Assembly (NCBI GenBank): GCA_031279715.1
Contig: JAITHY010000022.1
Coordinates: forward strand, 1-8,500
Length of the DNA stretch: 8,500 nt
Direction: 5' to 3'
Source: Verrucomicrobiales bacterium
GTDB taxonomy: Bacteria > Verrucomicrobiota > Verrucomicrobiia > Methylacidiphilales > JAAUTS01
Shown here: in pieces, positions 1-6,004 of the stretch
How positions within the stretch are numbered: position 1 is the first letter of the stretch
Layout: the number at the start of each line of letters is the position of its first letter
Notes under the pieces: model-generated
The model's input: the letters and a program-made list of their open reading frames with translations, nothing else
The model's database searches: none
What the model was told of the DNA's origin: nothing
Made by a program: the position numbers and the translations under genes

Positions 1-528
1 TTGAAAGAATTGGAACGGCGCAAAGTCCGCGCCAGTTTTTTCATGATTGGCGGCAATGTTGGGCGCAATCCGGGCCTTGCCGCCGAGGTGGCCGCTGCCG
101 GTCACGAAATTGGCAATCACTCCCACACGCATCCGCGCCTTGACCGCCTTTCCGCCGCCAGGGTTTCCGCTGAGATTGACCGCGCGCAGGACGCCATCGC
201 CGCCGCCACTGGCCGGGCGCCGGTTTGGTTGCGTCCGCCCTACGGCGGTTTCCGGCGCAAGGAACAGGGTCCCCTCGCGCGTGCGCGCAACCTCGGTGTG
301 GTGTGGTGGTCGGTGGACCCGCTCGACTGGAAACGCCCCGGCGCGAGGCTCATCATCAGCCGCGTCATTGGCGAAACCCTGCCCGGCAGCATCATTCTGC
401 TGCATGACATTCACCCGCAGACCGCGCAAACCGTCGGCGAGTTGCTTGACCGTCTGCTGGAAAAAGGCTTCAACCTCACCACTGTCAGCGGCTTTTTGGG
501 CGAGCCGTACGGACCGTACTTTGGGTGA
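1..528 (+). CDS. Polysaccharide deacetylase, NodB domain (5' end outside window)
   Basis: This is the C-terminal 175 residues of a carbohydrate esterase family 4 (NodB) protein, a metal-dependent enzyme that removes N- or O-acetyl groups from polysaccharides such as chitin oligomers or peptidoglycan. The frame is open to the first base. The usual first motif (TFDDGP, with the catalytic Asp and a metal-binding Asp) is missing, so the gene starts upstream and the TTG at 1 is internal. Visible motifs, numbered from base 1, are: ATFF-like strand at 11-14; metal-binding HSHTH at 40-44 (His40 and His44); RPPYG at 78-82; the WWSVDPLDW strand at 102-110; and ILLHD at 132-136, whose His135 is the second catalytic motif. 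All motifs downstream of motif 1 are intact, so the enzyme is probably active. A signal peptide cannot be judged. It lies 85 nt before an acyltransferase-like gene. The fold is nearly certain; the substrate is unknown. Confidence 0.93.
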   Translation: MKELERRKVRASFFMIGGNVGRNPGLAAEVAAAGHEIGNHSHTHPRLDRLSAARVSAEIDRAQDAIAAATGRAPVWLRPPYGGFRRKEQGPLARARNLGVVWWSVDPLDWKRPGARLIISRVIGETLPGSIILLHDIHPQTAQTVGELLDRLLEKGFNLTTVSGFLGEPYGPYFG

Positions 529-560
529 TTGTTTTCGCGCCAAAATTCCCGGCCAATAAA

Positions 561-594
561 TTTTGTGTTCATTCGCGCGCCATTCGTGGTTAAA
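561..594 (+). repeat. Interspersed degenerate repeat, copy 1
   Basis: Three tandem degenerate units can be read: TTTTGTGTTC (561-570), ATTCGCGCGCC (571-581) and ATTCGTGGTTA (582-592), followed by AA. With one gap, about 25 of 34 columns match the copy near 5955-5987. It ends 19 nt before the ATG at 614. Translated, it makes a spurious N-terminal extension containing RHSWLK if the acyltransferase is started upstream at 563. No left inverted arm is evident here, unlike in copy 2. The function is unknown. It may be a mobile or repetitive palindromic element remnant, or part of the promoter or leader. Confidence 0.7.
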
Positions 595-613
595 GTATTC
601 GCGGAAAAAAGCA

Positions 614-1315
614 ATGGCAGAACAGGATTTCATCATTAGAAAATACCGGCCCGCTGACCGTGAGGCGGTGCGGAAGATTTGTTGCGACACGGGATTTCTG
701 GGCCGGCCGGTGGACGTGATTTTTCAGGATCGCGAATTGTTCGCTGATTTTCTGACGGCGTATTACACCGACGTGGAGCCGGAGTCGGCTGTGGTGCTGG
801 AGGTGGAGGGCGCGGTGCGGGGCTACATCCTCGGCAGCCGCTATCCGCGCAAACAGGCGGCGTACCAGCGCCACACGATTTTGCCGCGCGCGCTGAAACT
901 GCTCTGGCGGCTGGCGTTTCGTTACAACGCCAGTTCGCGCCGCTACGTGTGGTGGCTGCTCGCGCGCGGGCGCAAGGAAACGCCGCTGACGCCGGCGCGC
1001 ATGGCGCATTTTCATATCAACATGTATCCGGAGGCGAAAAACGTCCGGCGCACCCGCGCGATGCTGGATTATTTTTTCGAGTATCTCGTCGCCAATGGGG
1101 AAAAGGCGGTGTACGGGCAGATGGTCGTCTTCGAGTCGCGGCGCGGGGCGAAAATGTTCGCCCGTTACGGCTTCGAGTTGAAGGATGACGTGGAGGTGAC
1201 CAAATACCGCCGTTACGTGGACACGCCGGTTTTCCTTTTCACGGTGGTCAAGGACTTGACCGCGGGCGCGACGATTTACGGCAACGATTTGCGCGGAAAG
1301 GTGACGGCCCAATGA
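614..1315 (+). CDS. GNAT-like N-acyltransferase
   Basis: Predicted protein of 233 residues that looks like a GCN5-related acetyltransferase, which moves an acyl group from acyl-CoA to an amine. The N-terminus (FIIRKYRPADREAVRKIC) is the usual GNAT strand and helix. VVLEVEGAVRGYILGSRY near 60-80 matches the central strands, AHFHINMYPEAKN is the acyl-CoA-binding strand, and SRRGAKMFARYGFEL is the typical end-of-fold helix plus FxxYGFE element. The pyrophosphate-binding loop is unusual: the place of the RGxGxG signature is taken by EAKNVRRTRAML, without glycines. I chose the ATG at 614 rather than an upstream start at 563 because the extra residues come from a repeat. Only a weak GGA (603-605) precedes it. 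Its last 4 nt overlap the next gene (ATGA), which suggests translational coupling. Its place between two deacetylase-fold genes suggests modification of a sugar or lipid headgroup (inference). Substrate unknown. Confidence 0.82.
   Translation: MAEQDFIIRKYRPADREAVRKICCDTGFLGRPVDVIFQDRELFADFLTAYYTDVEPESAVVLEVEGAVRGYILGSRYPRKQAAYQRHTILPRALKLLWRLAFRYNASSRRYVWWLLARGRKETPLTPARMAHFHINMYPEAKNVRRTRAMLDYFFEYLVANGEKAVYGQMVVFESRRGAKMFARYGFELKDDVEVTKYRRYVDTPVFLFTVVKDLTAGATIYGNDLRGKVTAQ
1298..1304 (+). promoter_or_regulatory. Shine-Dalgarno sequence for the DUF2334 gene
   Basis: AAGGTGA lies 7 nt before the ATG at 1312, inside the end of the acyltransferase gene. It matches the AGGAGGTGA-type complement of 16S rRNA well. 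It fixes the start at 1312 and supports reinitiation after the overlapping stop. It is the only convincing Shine-Dalgarno sequence in the window. Confidence 0.75.
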
Positions 1316-2040
1316 AACACCTGATCGTTTCCCTGCACGATTTTCATGCCGGCACGCACGAGGCGGTCAGGGAGCAAATTGACACGCTGACGGTGTGGGG
1401 CGTGAAAAATTTTTCCATCCTCGTCGTGCCGCATTTTCATCACCGGAAAATGCTCAAGGACAGCGCCGCGTCGCTCGCCTATCTCGGCGGGCGGCACGCT
1501 GACGGTGACGATCTGGTCATCCACGGCTATTATCATGACCGCGTCGGGCAGGGCGGCGGCTCGTTTTTCTGGACGAAATTGTACACCGCCAACGAAGCGG
1601 AGTTTCTCGACCTCAGCGACGGCGAGGCGCGCCACCGCCTCACACGGGCGCTGGCGCTGTGGGAGGAAAACGGCTGGCGCGCCGACGGGTTCATCGCCCC
1701 GGCGTGGCTGATGCCGGAGGAGCAGGACATGCTTTTGAAGCGCATGAATTTCACCTACACCACGCGGCTGAAATATTGGCAAAATCTGCGGACGCTGAAG
1801 GTGACGGCGACGCAATCGCTTTGTTACAGCACCCGCGCGCGGTGGCGGCGCGACGCCTCGCTGCGGTGGAATCAATGGCTGTTCGCGCGCCTGTTGAAAA
1901 CCAAAGACGTCATCCGCCTCAGCCTGCATCCGCGCGACTTGCAATTCGAGCCGGTTAAGTTACAAATCCGCGGCATTGTGGAAACGGCTTTGACGAAAGG
2001 CTACCAACCGATAACCTATGCGGGCTATGCCAAACTCTAA
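1312..2040 (+). CDS. DUF2334-type polysaccharide deacetylase-fold protein
   Basis: Protein of 242 residues with the hallmarks of the DUF2334 branch of the NodB/glycoside hydrolase-deacetylase superfamily. It begins with LIVSLHDFHAGTHE, which matches the SxHDVxP first motif (His9, Asp10). Next come VVPHFH (38-43), a VIHGYYH metal-binding motif (His71, His75), GFIAPAWLM (126-134) in place of RPPYG, and LSLHPRDL with His206 near the C-terminus. These are the expected active-site elements, so a metal-dependent hydrolase or deacetylase activity is likely, although few members are characterised. There is no signal peptide, so it should act in the cytoplasm. It is coupled to the genes on both sides: 4-nt overlap upstream, 23-nt (or 14-nt) overlap with the glycosyltransferase downstream. 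This suggests deacetylation of a glycosylated intermediate made by its neighbour (inference). Confidence 0.88.
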   Translation: MKHLIVSLHDFHAGTHEAVREQIDTLTVWGVKNFSILVVPHFHHRKMLKDSAASLAYLGGRHADGDDLVIHGYYHDRVGQGGGSFFWTKLYTANEAEFLDLSDGEARHRLTRALALWEENGWRADGFIAPAWLMPEEQDMLLKRMNFTYTTRLKYWQNLRTLKVTATQSLCYSTRARWRRDASLRWNQWLFARLLKTKDVIRLSLHPRDLQFEPVKLQIRGIVETALTKGYQPITYAGYAKL

Positions 2041-3169
2041 CCCGCCAGCCGCCCGGCGCGTTGTCTGGTTTACCGACACGCTCGACGACGTGAACGGTGT
2101 GGCGCGCACCATCCGCGCCATGAGCGGCGCGGCGTGGCGGGCGGGCAAGCCGCTGACCGTCATCACCTGTCGCAATGCGATTGACATTCCCGGCATTTCC
2201 CTGAAAAACTTCCCGCCGCTTGCCGAGTTCAAACTTCCCGCCTACCAATCGCAAACGCTGACGGTGCCGCCGGCGCGCCAGATTTTCAATTGCCTCCGAC
2301 GCGAAAAAATCACCACGGTCATCATCAGCACGCCCGGCCCCGTCGGACTGTCAGCGTTGCTGGCGGCGAAACTGCTCGGCCTTCGCACTGTTGGCATTGA
2401 TCACACTGATTTCCCGCAATACGCCCGCTTCCTCACCGGCAGCGCCGTGCTGGAGGGCCTCGCCTGGCGGTTGATGGACTGGTTTTACGGCGCGTTCGAC
2501 TTCGTGTACGTCAACTCCGAATTTTATCGCCAGCGCTGGATGCGCCGCGGCGTTGACCCGCGGCGGCTGGGCATCCTCCCGCGCGGGCTGGACACGCAGT
2601 TGTTTGATTATCAGCGGCGCGAGGAAAATTTCTGGCGGCGGCGCGGTGCCAGCCGCGGCAAGGTGTTGCTCTATGTCGGGCGCGTCTCAAAGGAAAAGGA
2701 ACTCGAATTTCTCGCCAAAGTTTTCCGCGAACTCATTGCCAGTGGCGCGCCTGTTGACCTCGCCATCGTCGGCGAGGGGCCTTACCGCGCGGAGTTGCAA
2801 AAGAAAATTCCGCAGGCAATATTCACCGGCGCGCTGAACGGCGACGAACTCGGCGCCGCCTACGCCTCCGCCGATTTGTTCCTGTTTCCCAGCACCACGG
2901 ACACCTTTGGCAACGTCGTCCTTGAGGCCGCGGCCAGCGGCCTGCCGGTTTTCGTTTCCGATGTCGGCGGCCCCAGGGAGCTGCTCACCGTCAGCATGGG
3001 AAAAGTTCTCCCGTCCGGAAATTTATCCGCGTGGGTCACCGCTGTCCGTGAGTGGTTGGATGGACCTCCCCCGCGCGCGACGCTGACGGCCGAAAAAATC
3101 CGCCGGGAGCGGAATTGGAATCACGCCGCGGAAAAATTCTGGCTGACGGTGACGAAGGCAAGCCCCTGA
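2018..3169 (+). CDS. GT4-family glycosyltransferase
   Basis: Retaining GT-B glycosyltransferase of 383 residues that moves a sugar from a nucleotide-sugar donor to a lipid or glycan. The N-terminal acceptor domain begins RRVVWFTDTLDDVNGVART, typical of the group containing mannosyltransferases and the SqdX-like diacylglycerol glycosyltransferases; it carries a GIDHTDFPQYARF segment and ends around 175. The C-terminal donor domain has LYVGRVSKEKELEF (Arg222, Lys227, nucleotide-sugar phosphates), AIVGEGPYR, FTGAL, and the E-x7-E region as TDTFGNVVLEAAASGLPV. There the first acid is Asp295 and the second Glu303; a D in the first place is common in this subgroup. No membrane helix or signal is seen. 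It starts inside the preceding gene; ATG 2018 and ATG 2027 are both possible and differ by three residues. The subfamily is firm; donor and acceptor are not predictable. Confidence 0.93.
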   Translation: MRAMPNSNPPAARRVVWFTDTLDDVNGVARTIRAMSGAAWRAGKPLTVITCRNAIDIPGISLKNFPPLAEFKLPAYQSQTLTVPPARQIFNCLRREKITTVIISTPGPVGLSALLAAKLLGLRTVGIDHTDFPQYARFLTGSAVLEGLAWRLMDWFYGAFDFVYVNSEFYRQRWMRRGVDPRRLGILPRGLDTQLFDYQRREENFWRRRGASRGKVLLYVGRVSKEKELEFLAKVFRELIASGAPVDLAIVGEGPYRAELQKKIPQAIFTGALNGDELGAAYASADLFLFPSTTDTFGNVVLEAAASGLPVFVSDVGGPRELLTVSMGKVLPSGNLSAWVTAVREWLDGPPPRATLTAEKIRRERNWNHAAEKFWLTVTKASP

Positions 3170-3244
3170 ATCGCGGAGCGGGGCAGGCGCCTTGAGGCCT
3201 GGTGGAGATTGGCATTGCCTCACTGTCAGCGGGCGGTAGCATTT

Positions 3245-4465
3245 ATGGATTTTATGAATGCGACGGTGAGAATCCGGACACTTTCCCCAAGGCGGCGTGT
3301 GGCGCTGGCCTGGACGCTCGCGTGTTTGTCCGCGTTCGGGCCGCTGGCGACGGACATGTACCTGCCCGCGTTTCCCGGCATAGCCGGGGAATTCAGCGTC
3401 AGCATCGGGGCGATTCAACTCACGCTGGCGGTGTTCCTGCTGGGGCTGGCGGCGGGGCAGTTGTTGTGGGGCACTCTCAGCGATCACACGGGGCGGCGGC
3501 TTCCGTTGCTGGCGGGATGCGCGTTGTTTGCGGTGATGGCGGCGTGGGGGGCGGCGGCGGCCTCGGTGTCGGCGCTGATGGTCGCCAGATTTTTCATGGG
3601 GCTGGGCGCTTCGGCGGGCGTGGTGGTGACGCGCGCCATCGTGCGTGATTTGTTTGAGGAGCGCGAGGCGGCGAACTGTTACTCGCTGATGATGATTGTC
3701 GGCGGCATTGCGCCGATTGTCGCGCCGTTTCTTGGCAGCATGTTGCTGACGCATGGTGGCTGGCGCGGGATTTTTTGGGCCTTGACGGGCTTCGGCGCGT
3801 TGTGCGTGGCGCTGGCGTTGTGGCAGGTGGAGGAGACGCTGCCTCACGGTCAGCGGATGCGCGGGCGCATTTGTGGGATGTTTCAAGGTTACGGAAAAAT
3901 CCTGATGGACCGGCGTTTCCTCGGCCCGGCGCTGGCGATGGGCTGCGCGTCGGGCCTGTTGTTCACGTACATTGCGGAGTCGCCGTTTATTTTTATTGAG
4001 TTCTTTGGCGTGCCGACGGCGTATTTTGGCTTTTTGTTCGCGACGAATGCCGTCGGTTTGTACCTTGGCGGGCGTTGCAACGCCTGGCTGCTGCAACGGT
4101 TCACGGCGGAGTGGCTGTTGCGAAAAGCGCTGTGGTTTGGCGTGGGGACGGCGGCGCTGCTGGTGACGTGCGCCTGGTCGGGCCGGGGCGGATTGCCGGT
4201 ATTTTTCACGCTGCTGTTCATCAACCTGTCGAGCCTAGGCATTATTTTTCCGAACGCGACGGCGCTGACGATGCAACCGTTCGCGGCGGTGGCGGGGAGC
4301 GCGTCGGCGTTGCTGGGGATATTTCAATTCATTCTCGGCGCGGTGGGCGGGGCGCTGGTCAGCGTGTTTCACAACGGCACGGCATTGCCGCTGGCGGCGC
4401 AAATCGCGTGTTACGCGCTGCTGGCGCGGGGGATGCTCCTGCTGACGGTGAAGAATTCGAGTTAG
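3245..4465 (+). CDS. MFS drug-resistance transporter, Bcr/CflA type
   Basis: Membrane transporter of about 406 residues of the major facilitator superfamily, with about twelve hydrophobic segments. It resembles the Bcr/CflA proton-driven exporters (bicyclomycin, chloramphenicol and similar small molecules). Evidence is FGPLATDMYLPAFP in the first helix (Asp37-Pro41 in this numbering), the GTLSDHTGRR loop motif A after helix 2 (76-85), and GLGASAGVVVTRAIVRDLF in helices 4 to 5, which matches the Bcr pattern. Length fits E. coli Bcr (396). The frame stays open upstream to a TTG at 3209. ATG 3245 and ATG 3254 fit family length better, but a GGTGGAG (3201-3207) lies 7 nt before a TTG at 3215, so the start is uncertain. 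Codons favour G at third positions (GCG, GTG, CTG) more than the preceding gene does. The link to the glycan genes is only positional. Confidence 0.92.
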   Translation: MDFMNATVRIRTLSPRRRVALAWTLACLSAFGPLATDMYLPAFPGIAGEFSVSIGAIQLTLAVFLLGLAAGQLLWGTLSDHTGRRLPLLAGCALFAVMAAWGAAAASVSALMVARFFMGLGASAGVVVTRAIVRDLFEEREAANCYSLMMIVGGIAPIVAPFLGSMLLTHGGWRGIFWALTGFGALCVALALWQVEETLPHGQRMRGRICGMFQGYGKILMDRRFLGPALAMGCASGLLFTYIAESPFIFIEFFGVPTAYFGFLFATNAVGLYLGGRCNAWLLQRFTAEWLLRKALWFGVGTAALLVTCAWSGRGGLPVFFTLLFINLSSLGIIFPNATALTMQPFAAVAGSASALLGIFQFILGAVGGALVSVFHNGTALPLAAQIACYALLARGMLLLTVKNSS

Positions 4466-4508
4466 CTTATGCCCGAAGTCCTGGTCAGCGGGCCGGTTTT
4501 ATCGGGGT

Positions 4509-4550
4509 GCTGGCGCAGGCGGAAGCACACCGCCAGCGAATAATTTTTTT
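4509..4550 (+). terminator. Probable intrinsic terminator after the MFS gene
   Basis: GCTGGCG (4509-4515) can pair with CGCCAGC (4531-4537). An alternative inner GGCGG/CCGCC stem with a 7-nt loop is also possible. Seven T residues follow at 4544-4550 after GAATAA. It lies 43 nt beyond the stop codon. The spacer between stem and T run makes it weaker than the one at 5396. Confidence 0.55.
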
Positions 4551-4570
4551 ACATGGTGCGTAAAAAAGAG

Positions 4571-4599
4571 TTGACGCTTGGATGGTGAATGTCTTTATT
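4571..4599 (+). promoter_or_regulatory. Candidate sigma70-like promoter
   Basis: TTGACG (4571-4576, 5 of 6 matches to the -35 consensus) is followed after 17 nt by TTTATT (4594-4599, 4 of 6 matches to the -10). Transcription would start near 4606, only about 5 nt before the ATG at 4611, giving a nearly leaderless message. It lies directly after the probable terminator, which fits a new transcription unit. Confidence 0.5.
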
Positions 4600-4610
4600 T
4601 GTTATCAATT

Positions 4611-5375
4611 ATGGCACTGACACCACCACCACCACCGAGTCCGAATTTACCAACCGGCGCGAAACTTCCTGTTCCGCCGCCACCAGCGCCCGCCCGCCCC
4701 GCGGCTCCGACGTCCGCCGCTCCAGGCGCGGTGCCGCCTCCTGCCGCTCCGATTGTCCCTCCGGTGCCGCCCGCTGCCGTGCCGCGCCCGCCGATTCCCG
4801 CCGCGGCTCCTGTTCCGCCGCGTCTTGTCACGCCCGCCGCTCCTTCGGTTGCCCCGGCAAAATTGAAAAAGGAAACCATGAGGATTTCCCTGCCGCCGAA
4901 ACCCGCCACTCCGTCGGGCAGTGCGATTCCCGGGGTTATTCCCGGCGCGGCTCCGGCCGCGGGCCGCCCGCTGAACGTGACCCGTCCACTCGCGCCCGGC
5001 TTTACACCGCCGTCGGCGCTTCCGAAAATTGCCACACCTGCCACGCCCGGTGTTGTGTCGAAGCCTCCGGTCGCTCCCGCGTCTGGCGTTTCGGTCGGGG
5101 GAAAATTAAAGACCAGTTTATTGGCCCCGCCGTCCGCCGCCGCAAAAGTCGCGGCTTCGGCGGTCACTCCCGCGCCGTCAGCGCCCAAACCTTCGGCGCC
5201 GGTTGCGTCGCAAAAACCCGCGGTCACTTCCGCGCCGGCGGCTCCGTCCACGCCGCGTGTGCCGGTTCCCGTTCCGCAAGCCAGTGGTGGCGGCAACGGC
5301 TTGGCGATTGCCGCCGCGGTGGTGGCGCTCATCAGCCTGGCAATCAATTTGCTGGGCTGGTTGAGCGTTATTTGA
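4611..5375 (+). CDS. Pro/Ala-rich protein with C-terminal membrane helix
   Basis: Predicted protein of 254 residues with no recognised catalytic domain. After MALTPPPPPSPN, residues up to about 225 are low-complexity Pro, Ala, Val, Ser and Thr with a few Lys. A 20-plus-residue hydrophobic helix (LAIAAAVVALISLAINLLGW) ends the protein, so it should be anchored by its tail with the Pro-rich part in the cytoplasm, or reversed if exported. One short non-repetitive motif, KLKKETMRISLPPKP (84-98), stands out. I recall similar KKET-RISLPPKP motifs in verrucomicrobial proteins but cannot verify this. A second weaker KLKTSLLAPP occurs at 165-174. I chose ATG 4611 over a TTG at 4578, because that TTG lies inside the likely promoter. 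No Shine-Dalgarno is visible. The stop lies 20 nt before a strong terminator, so this is probably a single-gene unit. Function unknown; a spacer or scaffold role is only a guess. Confidence 0.8.
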   Translation: MALTPPPPPSPNLPTGAKLPVPPPPAPARPAAPTSAAPGAVPPPAAPIVPPVPPAAVPRPPIPAAAPVPPRLVTPAAPSVAPAKLKKETMRISLPPKPATPSGSAIPGVIPGAAPAAGRPLNVTRPLAPGFTPPSALPKIATPATPGVVSKPPVAPASGVSVGGKLKTSLLAPPSAAAKVAASAVTPAPSAPKPSAPVASQKPAVTSAPAAPSTPRVPVPVPQASGGGNGLAIAAAVVALISLAINLLGWLSVI

Positions 5376-5395
5376 TTGGACGGCTGATTGTTGAC

Positions 5396-5431
5396 AACGC
5401 CAACGATGATTTCATCGTTGGCGTTTTTTTT
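5396..5431 (+). terminator. Strong intrinsic terminator
   Basis: AACGCCAACGATGA (5396-5409) and TCATCGTTGGCGTT (5412-5425) are perfect inverted complements. In practice they form a 12-13 bp stem with a short loop. A run of eight T residues (5424-5431) begins in the right arm. It ends the unit of the Pro/Ala-rich gene and isolates it from thioredoxin. Confidence 0.93.
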
Positions 5432-5469
5432 ATTGGCAAGCGCCGTCCAGCGTCCATCATTAGCGGATT

Positions 5470-5796
5470 ATGGCGAGCGAAAATGTGATTATCCTGGACG
5501 CGGGGAATTTCTCCGCGAAAGTGTTGCAGGCAACAGGCACTGTGTTGGTGGATTTCTGGGCACCGTGGTGCGGGCCGTGCAAAATGATTGCCCCGCTGCT
5601 TGACCAAATTGCCGACGCCAATGTCGGCAAAGTCACCATCGGTAAAGTGGATGTTGACCAGAGCCGCGACATTGCCGCGCAGTACAACATTCGCTCCATC
5701 CCGACATTGTTGATTTTCCAGGACGGCAAAATCAAGGAGCAGATTGTCGGCATGACTTCCAAGGCAAACCTTGAGCAAAAGCTGGGCTTGGCTTGA
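5470..5796 (+). CDS. trxA: Thioredoxin
   Basis: Complete 108-residue cytoplasmic thioredoxin, the small dithiol carrier that reduces disulfides in ribonucleotide reductase, peroxiredoxins and other proteins and is itself reduced by thioredoxin reductase. The active site is WCGPC (Trp33, Cys34, Gly35, Pro36, Cys37), preceded by VDFWAP with the buried acid Asp28. The cis-proline loop is IRSIPT (Pro78), and the last strands read LLIFQDGKIKEQIVG. The length equals that of E. coli TrxA (109 with Met). There is no signal peptide, so it is not a periplasmic TlpA-type protein. The ATG at 5470 is the natural start, with no clear Shine-Dalgarno. The terminator upstream means it needs its own promoter in 5432-5469 or read-through; I could not identify one. 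A weak CCAACG/CGTTGG hairpin without a T run follows the stop near 5805-5826. Confidence 0.98.
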   Translation: MASENVIILDAGNFSAKVLQATGTVLVDFWAPWCGPCKMIAPLLDQIADANVGKVTIGKVDVDQSRDIAAQYNIRSIPTLLIFQDGKIKEQIVGMTSKANLEQKLGLA

Positions 5797-5928
5797 GCGC
5801 CCCGCCCAACGTCATCATCAGCGTTGGCATTGCGAATTATCCGCCTCACCAGCGGGCGACGCGCGGCTGGTTCCGCCTTGAACGCCGGGGTTCCGCTCGT
5901 GGGGCGGGATGCTGACGGTGAAGGACGG

Positions 5929-5987
5929 AAAACCGCGAATGACGCAAACAAAAAATCCGTGTGCATCCGCGTCCATCTGTGGTTAAA
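5929..5987 (+). repeat. Interspersed repeat, copy 2, with inverted left arm
   Basis: The right half holds three tandem degenerate units: ATCCGTGTGC (5955-5964), ATCCGCGTCC (5965-5974) and ATCTGTGGTTA (5975-5985), related to the units at 561-592. The left half (5929-5949, including AACCGCGAATGACGC at 5931-5945) is an imperfect reverse complement of the right end at 5969-5987, so the whole is an imperfect palindrome around an A-rich centre. It ends 17 nt before the ATG of the alcohol dehydrogenase. The 208-nt gap between thioredoxin and that gene (5797-6004) holds no credible gene. A short frame there encodes the translated repeat (IRVHLWLN) and is likely spurious. Confidence 0.75.
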
Positions 5988-6004
5988 TTTTTCCGAATGT
6001 AGCT

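Noticed and set aside
1..3. TTG at base 1 as the true start of the deacetylase
   Set aside because: The first catalytic motif of the NodB domain is missing, and the sequence at the edge matches an internal helix and strand of the fold.
3023..4096. Minus-strand open frame of 357 residues
   Set aside because: Arg/His/Pro/Gln-rich shadow typical of high-GC antisense. It overlaps two clear + genes and has no recognisable domain.
4619..4634. ACC triplet run as a repeat or phase-variable tract
   Set aside because: It encodes the Pro run of the Pro/Ala-rich protein. Changes in steps of three would not shift the frame, and no other variation can be judged from one sequence.
4595..5347. Minus-strand open frame, Gly/Ala-rich, 250 residues
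   Set aside because: Antisense of Pro/Ala codons gives Gly and Ala. There are no independent motifs, and it is entirely inside the + gene.
5391..5396. TTGACA as a -35 box for thioredoxin
   Set aside because: No -10 at 16-18 nt; the following bases are the terminator stem.
4589..5488. Open frame of 299 residues overlapping the Pro/Ala-rich gene, rich in Arg and Ser
   Set aside because: It runs through the strong terminator into thioredoxin, and its composition is what the Pro/Ala codons give in another frame. The 4611 frame has a membrane helix and stops just before the terminator.
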